From: Galbitalea sp. SE-J8
GTDB taxonomy: Bacteria > Actinomycetota > Actinomycetes > Actinomycetales > Microbacteriaceae
DNA: 64,000 nt
Direction: 5' to 3'
NCBI RefSeq assembly: GCF_030345695.1
Contig: NZ_JAUASV010000022.1
Location: forward strand, 1-64,000
The notes under the pieces: model-generated
What the model saw: only the letters and a program-made list of their open reading frames with translations
What the model was told of the DNA's origin: nothing
Databases searched by the model: none
Translations under genes and position numbers: made by a program
In this document: piece after piece, positions 44,836 through 52,140 of the stretch
Layout of the letters: the number at the start of each line of letters is the position of its first letter
Numbering within the stretch: position 1 is the first letter of the stretch

Positions 44836-44937
44836 ATCACGGAAATGCAGGAGCGCAGCGCGGCGCACGCGCGCCCAACCCCCGAATCACGCGAACGTCT
44901 CTGCGGAGACGCTCGGATGCTCCTGCATTTCCGTGAT
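44836..44937. repeat. 102-bp element with perfect 19-bp inverted ends, copy 3
   Basis: Third direct copy, closest in its middle part to copy 2. The joint to the upstream half unit differs slightly (GTGGTGGTCCCGACCGCCGAC), so the unit and the 102-bp element seem to have been duplicated together and then diverged. Spacing between copies is about 338 and 291 bases. Confidence 0.9.
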
Positions 44938-45305
44938 CGCGGGGAGGGGTTTCCGCGGTCGGGCAGGGCTGGGGTGGCGCGCCCGGAGGAGCGGTGCCGG
45001 CGTCACACCCCGCTGGTTGAGGAGCGCCCGAGCGCAGCGAGGACGCGTCTCGAAACCACCCGCCCGCCCGATGAAGCTGTAGTGGTCTCGAGACGCCAGC
45101 TCGCTCCGCTCGCGGGCTCCTCGACCAGCGGGGGAGGGCTCGCGGGCTCCTCGACCAGCAGGGGGAAGGCTCGCGGGCTCCTCGACCAGCGGGGGAAGGC
45201 TCGCGGGCTCCTCGACCAGCGGGGGAAGGCTCGCGGGCTCCTCGACCAGCGGCGGAGGGTTCGGTCAGTGGGGCGCGACGCTCGACCAACGGGGCACTAC
45301 TGCGA

Positions 45306-46436
45306 TCAGCGGAGGCGCGATGCTCGGTCAGGGGCGGCTTCGGCCGCGCGCTGACCCGCCGCGCGCTGACCCGCCGCGCGCTGACCCGCCGCGCGCAACC
45401 ACCGCGCGGGGTCGGCGAGCGCCGCCTCCACCGAGCCCGCGATCTCGACGAGCGCGATCGACGGATGCGGGTCGAGCGCGCCCGCGCCGGCGATCACCAG
45501 GGCGGGCGTCCCGGATGCGACGGCGCGCTCCAGCACGCGGCCGACGACCTTGCCCTCGAGCGAGGTCGCGTCGGCGCGACCCTCGCCCGTGATGACGAGG
45601 TCGGCGCGCTCGATCGCCGCGGGCAGCCCGGTCAGCTCGGCGACGGCATCCGCCCCGCTCCTCGGCTCGGCGCCCCACGCCGCGATGAAGCCGTAGCCGG
45701 TGCCCCCGGCCGCGCCCGCGCCGGGGGCGTCCGCGCCCGGGCCGAGCCGGGACGCGAATCGCGCGAGCCCGGCGTCGAGCACGCGCACCTGCTGCGGCGT
45801 CGCGCCCTTCTGCGGGCCGAACACGGCGGCCGCGCCCCTCGGTCCGAGCAGGGGCGAGCGCACGTCGCTGAGCAGACGGATGCCGCCGGCCGGCGCCGCG
45901 CGCAGACCAGACCGGTCGACGCGCGCGACGCGCGCGAGCGCGCCGCCGCCGTCCGGGAGCTCGTCACCCGCGGCATCCGTGATGCGCAGGCCGAGCGCGC
46001 TGAGCGCGCCCGCGCCGCCGTCGGTCGAGGCCGAGCCGCCGAGGGCGATCCAGAGCGCCGTCGCGCCGTCGTCGAGGGCGGCGGCGATCGTCTCGCCGAG
46101 TCCGCGCGTCGTCGCGCCGAGCGAGTCGGGCTCGCGCAGCAGGGGCAGCCCGCTCACGGCCGCGAGTTCGACGAGCGCGGTGCCGTCGGGCAGCGCCAGC
46201 CACGTCGAGGGCACGGGTCGGCCGTCGGGCCCGGTGACGGCGGGGCCGCGGCGGAGCACCGCTGCCGGCACCGCCGCCCGCACGGCGTCGAGCGTGCCCT
46301 CGCCGCCGTCGGCCTGGGGCAGGAGCTCGAGCACGTCGTCGGGACGCACGCGGCGCCAGCCGTCCGCGATCGCGGATGCGGCATCCGTCGCACCGATGGT
46401 GCCCTTGAACGAGTCGGGGGCGACGACGATCCTCAC
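45306..46436 (-). CDS. Glycerate kinase (GarK/GlxK type)
   Basis: A 376-residue kinase that makes phosphoglycerate from glycerate and ATP. RIVVAPDSFKGTIGATDAAS is the N-terminal motif, PQADGGEGTLDAV follows, then LWIALGGSASTDGGAGALSA, and DLVITGEGRADATSLEGKVV lies near the C-terminus, all standard for the type I family. The last 30 residues contain AAGQR three times, coded by a tandem CGCGCGCTGACCCGC repeat, beyond the normal end of the fold. The gene converges on the large repeat cluster and is followed on the same strand by nothing else. Confidence 0.88.
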   Translation of the reverse strand: MRIVVAPDSFKGTIGATDAASAIADGWRRVRPDDVLELLPQADGGEGTLDAVRAAVPAAVLRRGPAVTGPDGRPVPSTWLALPDGTALVELAAVSGLPLLREPDSLGATTRGLGETIAAALDDGATALWIALGGSASTDGGAGALSALGLRITDAAGDELPDGGGALARVARVDRSGLRAAPAGGIRLLSDVRSPLLGPRGAAAVFGPQKGATPQQVRVLDAGLARFASRLGPGADAPGAGAAGGTGYGFIAAWGAEPRSGADAVAELTGLPAAIERADLVITGEGRADATSLEGKVVGRVLERAVASGTPALVIAGAGALDPHPSIALVEIAGSVEAALADPARWLRAAGQRAAGQRAAGQRAAEAAPDRASRLR

Positions 46437-46461
46437 CGGGCAACCGTGGCACGGTCCGCCG

Positions 46462-48459
46462 TCAGCGCACCACCCGGATGCGGTTGACGCGGTCGGCGCT
46501 CGCCGCGAACCGCGCGGAGCCGGCGTAGCTCACGACGAGGTTCTGCGTGCCGAGGGGCAGCGCGCGCGCGAGCCGGATGACGACCCGCGTGCCGCGCACG
46601 GTCGCCCGGCCGACGACGTGGCCGCGCCAGCGCACGGTGACGCTGCCGGTCGCCCGACCGGTCACGCCGGACGCGGGCCCGGCGCTCGTGGCGCCGTTCG
46701 GCAAGCCGCTCGGCGTGCCGCGGCGCGTGCTGCGGGACGTGCTGCCCGGCTTCGGCGCGGGCGAGACCGTGACCCGGATGCGGGCGCGCTCGCTGCGTTT
46801 CACGCGCGTCGCGACGGGGGCCGACGTCGTGCGCGAGGCCGCCTTCGCGCCGGTCGGGCCGCCGCCGGTCGTGCGGGTCGGGGCTGCGCCCGCCGATCGC
46901 CCGCCGGCCGCGGGGATGCCACCGGCCGCGCTGTCCCCCGACGGGCCGCTGCTCGTCGAGAGCCGAGCACGGGTCTCCGGCTTCGCGCTGGCGCCCCAGG
47001 CGACGCCCCCGGTGTCGCCTCCCGTGCCGGTCGAGCCTGCCGAGTCGGCGGCGCCCGGGCCGGCACCGCCCGAGCCGGCGCCGCCAGCGCCGCCAGCTGC
47101 GCCGGACGCGCCGGTCACACCCGCAGAGCCGTTGCTCGAAGCGTGATCGCCGTCCGAGCCGCTCCCGCCCGCCAAACCATCGGCCGAGCCGTCCCCCGCG
47201 ACCCCCGCGCCGCCGCCCGGTTCGACGGGCGACGGCGTGACCTCCCGCGCAAACGCCTCGAGCACCGAGGCGTTCGACAGCGGCGTCGAGAGCACCCCGT
47301 CCGTCGATCCGTAGAACTGCAGCGCGTACCCGGCGGACCAGCGCGAGCCGGTCGCCCAGGCGGCCGTCCAGACGAGCGACGGGTCCTCCTGGTCGATGCG
47401 GCCGAGGTACATCGCCGCGAGCGACTGCCATTCCGCGGCCTCGTCCGCCGACAGCCCGGTCTGGGCCGACGGCCAGCCGAACTCGCCGATGAACCCCCTC
47501 TGGCCGTACCTTTTCAGCCAGCTCAGCCACTGGTCGAGCTCGAACCACGTGCGGGTGCGCAGCGCGTCGCCCTGGCTCGATCCGAAACCCGTGGCCACGG
47601 CATCCGCGTACGTCCCGGTGTACGCGCCGGTGTTGCCGGCGTCCCAGTAGTGGTGCGCCTCCCAGCGGATGTTGTCGAGCGGGTCGACGATGTACGGCGC
47701 CGGCTGCCCCGTGCTCGCGTTGAGCCAGGCGCCCATCGCGCCGGCCGAGTATCTGCTCACGATGACGCACGTGTCGTCTCCCGTCGCGCGGATCGCGTCG
47801 AGCGCGGCCTGCTGCGCGCGCTGCCAGCGGATGTTGCCGCTGACCCCGTCGACCGTCGGCAGGGCGCGCGGCTCGTTCATGAGCCCATAGCCCGCGACCG
47901 CGCCGTCGCCCGCGAACTCGAGCGCGAGGCGGCGCCAGAGGTCGGCGAGGTCGCCGCTCGTGAACGAGCCCGGGGCGCCGTAGGCGATCCCGTCGTACCG
48001 CGCATAGTTGTGCACATCGAGCACGACCGCGAGCCCCGCCGCCCCGGCGGCGTCGACGGCCGCGTGCAGGGCGCTGACCGCGGCCGGATCGAGCGGCCCG
48101 GACAGCTCGCGCTGCATCGCCTCCCAGCGGAACGGGATGCGCACGAGCGTGTACCCGCGCGCGGCGAGGTAGCCGAACGTCGCCGGGCGGTCGAACGCGG
48201 GCGTGCCGATCGAGGTGAACTCCGCGCCCGCGACGGAGAGACCGCGCAGCGCCCGGTCGGGAGCCGAACGCTTGAGCACGGCCACGGCATCCGCCGCCGT
48301 GCCCTCGGCGGCGATCGCATCCGTCCCCGTCGCGGTGACGGGTGCGGTGACGGATGCCGTGGGCGCCTCACCGGCGGATGCCGCACCCGCGACGACCGCA
48401 TCCGTCGCCACGAGCGCGCCGACCGCGACGAGGGTCGCGGCGATCACGAGCGAGCGCAT
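46462..48459 (-). CDS. Secreted GH5 endoglucanase-like protein
   Basis: A 665-residue protein with a signal peptide (SLVIAATLVAVGALVATDAV). The glycoside hydrolase family 5 domain, about residues 50-400, has LVRIPFRWEAMQRELSGPLD, VAGYGLMNEPRALP (acid/base Glu) and GFIGEFGWPSAQTG (nucleophile Glu). A long Gly/Ala/Ser linker follows, and the last 110 residues form an Ig-like beta domain. It should cut beta-1,4-glucans outside the cell. It heads away from the synthase genes across a gap with a perfect 30-bp palindrome and probably belongs to the same cluster as the GH6 enzyme and BcsA-like synthase. Confidence 0.85.
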   Translation of the reverse strand: MRSLVIAATLVAVGALVATDAVVAGAASAGEAPTASVTAPVTATGTDAIAAEGTAADAVAVLKRSAPDRALRGLSVAGAEFTSIGTPAFDRPATFGYLAARGYTLVRIPFRWEAMQRELSGPLDPAAVSALHAAVDAAGAAGLAVVLDVHNYARYDGIAYGAPGSFTSGDLADLWRRLALEFAGDGAVAGYGLMNEPRALPTVDGVSGNIRWQRAQQAALDAIRATGDDTCVIVSRYSAGAMGAWLNASTGQPAPYIVDPLDNIRWEAHHYWDAGNTGAYTGTYADAVATGFGSSQGDALRTRTWFELDQWLSWLKRYGQRGFIGEFGWPSAQTGLSADEAAEWQSLAAMYLGRIDQEDPSLVWTAAWATGSRWSAGYALQFYGSTDGVLSTPLSNASVLEAFAREVTPSPVEPGGGAGVAGDGSADGLAGGSGSDGDHASSNGSAGVTGASGAAGGAGGAGSGGAGPGAADSAGSTGTGGDTGGVAWGASAKPETRARLSTSSGPSGDSAAGGIPAAGGRSAGAAPTRTTGGGPTGAKAASRTTSAPVATRVKRSERARIRVTVSPAPKPGSTSRSTRRGTPSGLPNGATSAGPASGVTGRATGSVTVRWRGHVVGRATVRGTRVVIRLARALPLGTQNLVVSYAGSARFAASADRVNRIRVVR

Positions 48460-48513
48460 GCGGAACCTTCCGGCGGCGCGGGACGTCGAGCATCCGCGCC
48501 TCGACGACGGCGG

Positions 48514-48556
48514 ACAGAGACAACGACGAACAGAGACAACGACGAACAGAGACGGC
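48514..48556. repeat. 16-bp tandem repeat ACAGAGACAACGACGA
   Basis: Two full copies and a partial third lie in the 5' leader region of the GH5 gene. The A-rich, G-poor unit is unlike its surroundings. It may affect the leader RNA, but no specific role is seen. Confidence 0.75.
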
Positions 48557-48647
48557 GCGGGCAGAGAGATAGGCGCGGGCCCCCCGGACCCGCGCCCGGC
48601 CGATCTCCCCCGATCGACGTGAGCAGACTATTCTGTCCACTCCCGCC

Positions 48648-48677
48648 CGCCTATTCCCCCGATCGGGGGAATAGGCG
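48648..48677. promoter_or_regulatory. Perfect 30-bp palindrome, probable operator
   Basis: Each half reads CGCCTATTCCCCCGA followed by its exact reverse complement, with no loop. A palindrome with no unpaired centre is better suited to binding a dimeric protein on duplex DNA than to an RNA hairpin. It lies between the divergent GH5 gene and the small membrane protein gene. Its CCCCCG..CGGGGG core recurs upstream of the GH6 and synthase genes. Confidence 0.7.
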
Positions 48678-48726
48678 TATCGTCATGGCCCACCTACGGT
48701 CCTTCAACGGAGAAGGAGTTACAGCC

Positions 48727-48894
48727 ATGTCCGACATCGTGCTCGCGCTCATCGCGCTCGGCGGCATCATCGGCGTCGCCGCGAGCGGTGTGCGGTTCAT
48801 CGCCCGCGACGACCTACGTCTCGACGAGGCGGTGCGCATCGACCTGCCCGCCGCGTGGGGCGAACGCTCGGCCGACGAGGTCGCCGCCCGCTAG
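48727..48894 (+). CDS. 55-residue membrane protein
   Basis: A short protein with one N-terminal helix (DIVLALIALGGIIGVAASGV) and a charged tail (RFIARDDLRLDEAVRIDLPA). A strong ribosome site (GGAGAAGGAG) precedes the ATG. It is too short to assign to a family. It lies between the GH5 and GH6 genes, downstream of the perfect palindrome. A second tiny membrane protein occurs after the synthase gene, so both may be subunits of the polysaccharide machine. That is inferred from position. Confidence 0.6.
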   Translation: MSDIVLALIALGGIIGVAASGVRFIARDDLRLDEAVRIDLPAAWGERSADEVAAR

Positions 48895-48914
48895 GGCCCC
48901 CTCCCCCGCCGCGC

Positions 48915-49952
48915 TCAGCCGCCGGCGGCCTCCGCGTTGCGCACGAGAGCCAGCGCGTAGGCCGGCCACCACTGCCCCGCGGGCGGACCCCCGTTGCACG
49001 GGCCGTCCGAGCGCCCGGGCGTCTTGACCCACAGGAACGCGTCGACGCCGGCGATGCCCGTGTCGGTGGTCGGCGCCGCGCCGAGCGCGCGGCCCGGCGG
49101 GTTGCACCAGTCCGAGCCATCGCCCGGCACGCCGTTGCGGCTCGTGTCGATGACGAACGAGACGTCGCCGCCGAGCGCCCGCGCGATCGCCCGGCCGTAC
49201 GCGGCCTCGACGCTCGTCGACTGGAAGTTGCTGACGTTGAGGCTGAAGCCGGCGGCATCCGTCACCCCGATCTCGCGCAGCCGGGACGCCATCTCGTCGG
49301 CGTCGATCCAGCCGGCGTGCCCGGCGTCGACGTACGCGAACGCGCCCTGCGCGGCGAACGCCCGCACCGCGTAGCGCAGGTCGGCGAGGCGCGCGAGCCG
49401 TCCGTCCGGCGAGAGGCAGTCGAGCTGGGCGAGCGCGTCCGGCTCGACGACGACGATCGACGGATGCCGCCCCAGCCCGGCGACGAATGCGTCGACCCAG
49501 GCGCGGTACTGCCGCGACGCGGCGGCCCCGCCCGCCGAGTGCGACCCGCAGTCGCGGTCGGGGATCGCGTAGGCGACGAGCACCGGCAGGGCGCCGCGCG
49601 CGGCCGCACCGGACGCGACGCCCGCGACCTCGGCGGCGACGGCATCCGCCGGCTCGCTGATCCAGCGGGCCACCGGCTGGGCGGCGATGACGCCGAGCGC
49701 GCTGCGGTCCGCGTCGTCGAGCGAGCCGTCGGCGGCGAGCGCCGTCGCGACGTACGAGTCGGGGTCGACGTCGAGGGGCATGGCCGGCAACGCGCCGGCC
49801 GAGCCCGGCGAACCCGCCGGGCCCGCCGGCGGCGACGACGGCGCGGGCCCCGTCATCCGTGCGGCGAGCCCGACGCCGATCGCGAGCAGCACGCACGCCC
49901 CGAGCACGGCGAGCCGGGGCGCGGCCGAGCGCCGCGATCGACGTACGAGCAC
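48915..49952 (-). CDS. Glycoside hydrolase family 6 protein (secreted/anchored)
   Basis: A 345-residue protein starting at a GTG with GGAGGAGGG just upstream. One N-terminal helix (LAVLGACVLLAIGVGLAARM) serves as signal or anchor. The GH6 domain has LVAYAIPDRDCGSHSAGG, IVVVEPDALAQLDC (catalytic Asp), AYVDAGHAGWIDADEM, NVSNF, DTSRNG, WCNPPGRALG and FLWVKTPGRSDGPC, a complete set. Such enzymes cut beta-1,4-glucan. In Streptomyces a GH6 gene (cslZ) sits next to the cellulose-synthase-like gene cslA, and the arrangement here is similar. It is divergent from the synthase operon. Confidence 0.9.
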   Translation of the reverse strand: MLVRRSRRSAAPRLAVLGACVLLAIGVGLAARMTGPAPSSPPAGPAGSPGSAGALPAMPLDVDPDSYVATALAADGSLDDADRSALGVIAAQPVARWISEPADAVAAEVAGVASGAAARGALPVLVAYAIPDRDCGSHSAGGAAASRQYRAWVDAFVAGLGRHPSIVVVEPDALAQLDCLSPDGRLARLADLRYAVRAFAAQGAFAYVDAGHAGWIDADEMASRLREIGVTDAAGFSLNVSNFQSTSVEAAYGRAIARALGGDVSFVIDTSRNGVPGDGSDWCNPPGRALGAAPTTDTGIAGVDAFLWVKTPGRSDGPCNGGPPAGQWWPAYALALVRNAEAAGG

Positions 49953-50000
49953 GCACCCTCCTCCCCCCGGGGTCGTCTCCACGGTAGGAGCACGCCCATC

Positions 50001-50068
50001 CCCCGTATCGGGGTAGACCCAACTGTTCACCGAGTCGAAACATGCCCGAAACACCCCCGTTCGGGGGT
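50001..50068. promoter_or_regulatory. Two CCCCCG..CGGGGG inverted repeats, probable operators
   Basis: An imperfect CCCCG-TAT-CGGGG repeat is followed about 50 bases later by ACCCCCGTTCGGGGGT, a palindrome that fails only at its central pair. Both lie in the 250-base gap between the divergent GH6 and synthase genes. They share the core of the perfect 30-bp palindrome found in the other intergenic gap of this cluster, which suggests one common regulator. No regulator gene is nearby. Confidence 0.55.
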
Positions 50069-50200
50069 CACGCATAGCCTGACACTCGTCCCCGTTCCCG
50101 AACGGACACGACGATCCCCCCGGGGTTCGATGGCGCACTTCGGCGCCAGCAGTGGGTCTGCTCACCGCAACCCGCATCGAATCCAGGAGGAGTTGGAGAC

Positions 50201-51946
50201 ATGTCGCTCGTTCAGACCCGGGAGTCGGAGGCGCGCGCCGTCGCGCCGCAGGAGCGCGCCGCGCCGCTGGGACAGTCCGCCCCACCGGAACAGTCCGCGC
50301 CGCTCGTCACACCGCCCGACGACCGCGAGCTCTACTGGTACATGGGCCCGCAGCGGCGCTGGGTGCAGCTCATCTCGGTGGTCGCGTTCGGGCTCGCCGC
50401 GTCGAGCCTCGTGCGCTTCTCGCTCAGCTCGCCGTGGCTGTACCCGCTCATCGGCATCCTCGCGGTGAGCATCGTCGCGTCGATCCTGTCGATGATCTCG
50501 GGCCTCAACCGCAAGCGCTACACGAAGCAGAGCCACCTGCAGACCATCGAGCGCTGGCACCGCGACCGTCCGACATCCGCCTATCCGAGCGTCGACGTGT
50601 TCCTGCCCTCCGCGGGCGAGGACCTCGACGTGCTGCGCAACACCTACACCTACGTGGCACGGATGCGGTGGGAGGGCGAGCTGGACGTCTGGGTGCTCGA
50701 CGACGCCGCCAAGCCCGAGGTCGAGGCGCTCGCCCGGGAGTACGGATTCCACTACCGCACCCGCGAGGACCGAGGTCACCTCAAGAAGGCGGGCAACCTG
50801 CGCTTCGGCTACGGCCAATCCTCGGGCGACTTCATCATCATCTTCGACGCCGACTTCTGCCCGCGCGCCGACTTCCTCGACCACACCATCCCGTACCTCG
50901 ACGACGAGCGGATCGGCATCCTGCAGACGCCCCAGTTCTTCGACACGAAGACGAGCATGAACTGGCTCGAGCGCACCGCGGGCGCCACGCAGGAGCTGTT
51001 CTACCGCTGGGTGCAGCCGAGCCGTGACCGGGCGAGCGCGCCGATCTGCGTCGGCACGTGCGCCGTGTACCGGCGGGCTGCGCTGCGGGCGGCGGGCGGC
51101 TTCGCCCAGATCGAGCACAGCGAGGACGTGCACACCGGCATCAAGCTCACGCGCGCCGGGTACGTCGTGCGCTACCTGCCGATCCTCGTCTCGCGCGGCC
51201 TGTGCCCGAGCGACCTCGCGGGCTTCCTCAACCAGCAGTACCGCTGGTGCAACGGCTCGATGACCCTGCTCGCGAGCGGGCAGGCGAACCGCAGGCCGGT
51301 GACCGTGCGGCAGAGCATCGCGTTCTGGTCGGGATTCCTCTACTACATCTCGACCGCGATCAACGTGTTCTTCCTGCACGTGCCGGGGCTCATCATGGCG
51401 CTGTTCTTCGCCGACCAGGTGCGCGCCGAGCACTACATCCCGTTCCTGCTCGGCATGTGGGTGTACTTCGTGCTGCTGCCGCGGGTGATGCGGTCGCGCT
51501 GGCGCTTCGAGGTGATGCGCGTGCAGATGGCGTACTCGTTCTGCCACGCGCTCGCTATCGTGCACAAGCTCACCGGCCGCACGCGCGGCTGGGTCGCCAC
51601 CGGCGCCGTCGGCAAGGGCAAGGGCGGCTCGCTCGCGAAGACCATCTCGAGCGTCGGCATCGTCGCGCTGAGCATCACGCTCGGCGCCTCCTGGATCGCG
51701 TTCGGCATCGACGTCGCGACCTACGGCATCGGCAACTTCTGGGCCATGGCGCTCTTCCTGGCCGGGTACACCTACCTCGGCGCCCCGCTGCTCGTCGGCT
51801 TCGTGAAGGTGCGGTTCCCGCGCGAGGTCGCGGCATCCGCCCCGGTCGTCGACGAGTCGGCCGAGGTCGAGGAGGACGCCCCCGACCACGAGAACGCGCA
51901 CGGCGGCCTGCTGCCGGCGCCCGCCCTGAGCGAGGTGAAGGCCTGA
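50201..51946 (+). CDS. Cellulose-synthase-like glycosyltransferase (GT2, BcsA/CslA-like)
   Basis: A 581-residue membrane glycosyltransferase. Two helices precede the catalytic domain and about five follow it. The processive GT2 motifs are all present: VWVLDDAAKPEV (first D), IIFDADFCPRADF (DxD), IEHSEDVHTGIKLT (TED-like) and LNQQYRWCNGSMTLLASGQ (QxxRW). No PilZ domain is seen, so direct cyclic-di-GMP control is unlikely. It should make a beta-glucan such as cellulose and push it through its own channel. GGAGGAGTTGGAG precedes the start. The next gene overlaps the stop, and GH6 lies divergently upstream. Confidence 0.88.
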   Translation: MSLVQTRESEARAVAPQERAAPLGQSAPPEQSAPLVTPPDDRELYWYMGPQRRWVQLISVVAFGLAASSLVRFSLSSPWLYPLIGILAVSIVASILSMISGLNRKRYTKQSHLQTIERWHRDRPTSAYPSVDVFLPSAGEDLDVLRNTYTYVARMRWEGELDVWVLDDAAKPEVEALAREYGFHYRTREDRGHLKKAGNLRFGYGQSSGDFIIIFDADFCPRADFLDHTIPYLDDERIGILQTPQFFDTKTSMNWLERTAGATQELFYRWVQPSRDRASAPICVGTCAVYRRAALRAAGGFAQIEHSEDVHTGIKLTRAGYVVRYLPILVSRGLCPSDLAGFLNQQYRWCNGSMTLLASGQANRRPVTVRQSIAFWSGFLYYISTAINVFFLHVPGLIMALFFADQVRAEHYIPFLLGMWVYFVLLPRVMRSRWRFEVMRVQMAYSFCHALAIVHKLTGRTRGWVATGAVGKGKGGSLAKTISSVGIVALSITLGASWIAFGIDVATYGIGNFWAMALFLAGYTYLGAPLLVGFVKVRFPREVAASAPVVDESAEVEEDAPDHENAHGGLLPAPALSEVKA

Positions 51947-52140
51947 TGAGCACCGAGACGACCACGCAGCACGACGCGGAACGGATGCCGCACCGCGACG
52001 CCCAGCAGCGCGCCCGCGCGAGCGAGCACGACGCGAGCGGCCGCATCTCGATGGTCGAGGCCGTCGCCTACACGGCGTTCCTCGGGCTCGTCGCGGCCGT
52101 CGCATCCGGCGTCTTCGACCCGATGCTGCCGTGGCGGTGA
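51946..52140 (+). CDS. 64-residue single-helix membrane protein
   Basis: The ATG overlaps the stop of the synthase gene (TGATG), and the stop overlaps the start of the acyltransferase gene, so it is translated as part of the same operon. The first 35 residues are polar and charged, followed by one helix (VAYTAFLGLVAAVASGVF) and a very short end. No family match was recognised. A small coupled subunit of the synthase complex is the simplest idea. In Streptomyces the corresponding place is taken by the unrelated copper oxidase GlxA. Confidence 0.65.
   Translation: MSTETTTQHDAERMPHRDAQQRARASEHDASGRISMVEAVAYTAFLGLVAAVASGVFDPMLPWR

Larger units (their letters stand above)
43987..45262. repeat. 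Largest BIME-like cluster, with nested 102-bp elements
   Basis: About 1.3 kb without a convincing gene. It opens with four forward leading units (GGTCGAGGAGCGCCCGAG), then alternates complete units in both orientations with three copies of a different 102-bp element, and closes with four tandem copies of about 31 bases ending GGCTCGCGGGCTCCTCGACCAGC. Arms are partly TGGTC/GACCA and partly TGGTT/AACCA. A spacer containing CGCCCGAACGATCCGTGGTGG recurs three times. Short open frames here are by-products of composition. It separates the rhamnose operon from the convergent glycerate kinase gene. Confidence 0.92.

Noticed and set aside
43987-45262. Several open frames of 90-350 codons in the repeat cluster
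   Set aside because: Every frame is built from repeat units and changes when units are shuffled. No ribosome site or domain supports them.
50090-50130. CCGTTC-CC-GAACGG and CCCCCCGGGG repeats near the synthase leader as further operators
   Set aside because: They do not share the CCCCCG-NN-CGGGGG spacing of the other sites, and short GC palindromes are expected by chance here.
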